Positions 63,937 through 64,000 of a stretch of DNA of 64,000 bases are shown piece by piece. The stretch comes from Janthinobacterium lividum PAMC 25724 (GTDB lineage: Bacteria; Pseudomonadota; Gammaproteobacteria; Burkholderiales; Burkholderiaceae_D). The notes beneath the pieces are model-generated. The model was not told where the DNA came from. It was given only the letters and a program-made list of their open reading frames with translations, and searched no databases. The position numbers and the translations under genes are program-made. The stretch spans positions 186,001 to 250,000 of the forward strand of contig AHHB01000042.1 of the NCBI GenBank assembly GCA_000242815.2, read 5' to 3'. Every line of letters begins with the position of its first letter. Position 1 is the first letter of the stretch.

Positions 63937-64000
63937 ATGAAAGCACCAATTATTGCAGTGGCATTGCTCGCCACCCTGGCCGGCTGCGCCGTACAACCGA
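63937..64000 (+). CDS. Lipoprotein, N-terminus only (runs off the window)
   Basis: The first 21 codons, MKAPIIAVALLATLAGC then AVQP, form a lipoprotein signal peptide with the lipobox LAGC. GGGAG lies six to seven bases before the ATG. Nothing can be said of the mature protein. The 150 bp upstream (63787-63936) contain TATGAT-like sequence that may be its promoter. Confidence 0.75.
   Translation, partial: MKAPIIAVALLATLAGCAVQP

Overview
The window looks like a chromosome segment of a GC-rich betaproteobacterium of the family Oxalobacteraceae (Janthinobacterium, Massilia or Duganella type). The grounds are the protein sequences, a DUF2863 protein, a phenylacetate (paa) locus under PaaX, many chemoreceptors and TonB receptors, and short GGGGTC- and GTCGGATTA-type intergenic palindromes. 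The genus is inferred, not proven. I see no rRNA, tRNA, CRISPR array, transposase or prophage.

Layout. 1-9.8 kb: one leftward operon of an enoyl-ACP reductase (fabI), a four-part exporter (NodT outer-membrane factor, HlyD adaptor, RbbA-like ATPase/permease fusion, YhhJ-like permease) and a PHA-synthase-like DUF3141 protein cut by the window edge. A perfect FNR/Anr box stands at promoter distance upstream, so the operon is probably induced at low oxygen. 10-13 kb: a secreted M64 peptidase, divergent from a DUF418 membrane protein. 13-21 kb: a secreted cyanophycinase, a TonB-dependent receptor and an RpiR regulator, divergent from an AstE/aspartoacylase-like enzyme and a YfcC transporter. Together these look like a system to harvest extracellular cyanophycin (or beta-Asp-Arg) and bring it inside.

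21-28 kb: argH, an M24 peptidase, and a porin / periplasmic binding protein / chemoreceptor operon. 28-46.4 kb: a phenylacetate catabolic locus, paaABCDE-GHI-KJ, a five-gene Liv-type ABC importer, then paaY and paaZ. It is divergent from the repressor paaX. paaF is absent. 46.4-54 kb: mostly housekeeping (pmbA, darP/yjgA, a mogA-type gene, an esterase, a DegP-like protease) plus a cytosolic-carboxypeptidase-like M14 enzyme.

53.3-57.4 kb: a tightly coupled operon of a KamA-family radical SAM protein, an MFS transporter, an FAH-family enzyme and a CMD-family protein. The KamA protein keeps the cluster cysteines and the PLP lysine but has lost both lysine-selecting aspartates, so its substrate is probably not lysine. 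57.6-64 kb: a periplasmic Cache protein with a chemoreceptor, an HDOD protein, a DUF2863 protein, a family-6-type DNA glycosylase, an Mpo1-like membrane protein and the start of a lipoprotein. The strongest candidates for undescribed biology are the cyanophycin island, the FNR-controlled fabI/exporter/DUF3141 operon and the KamA operon.
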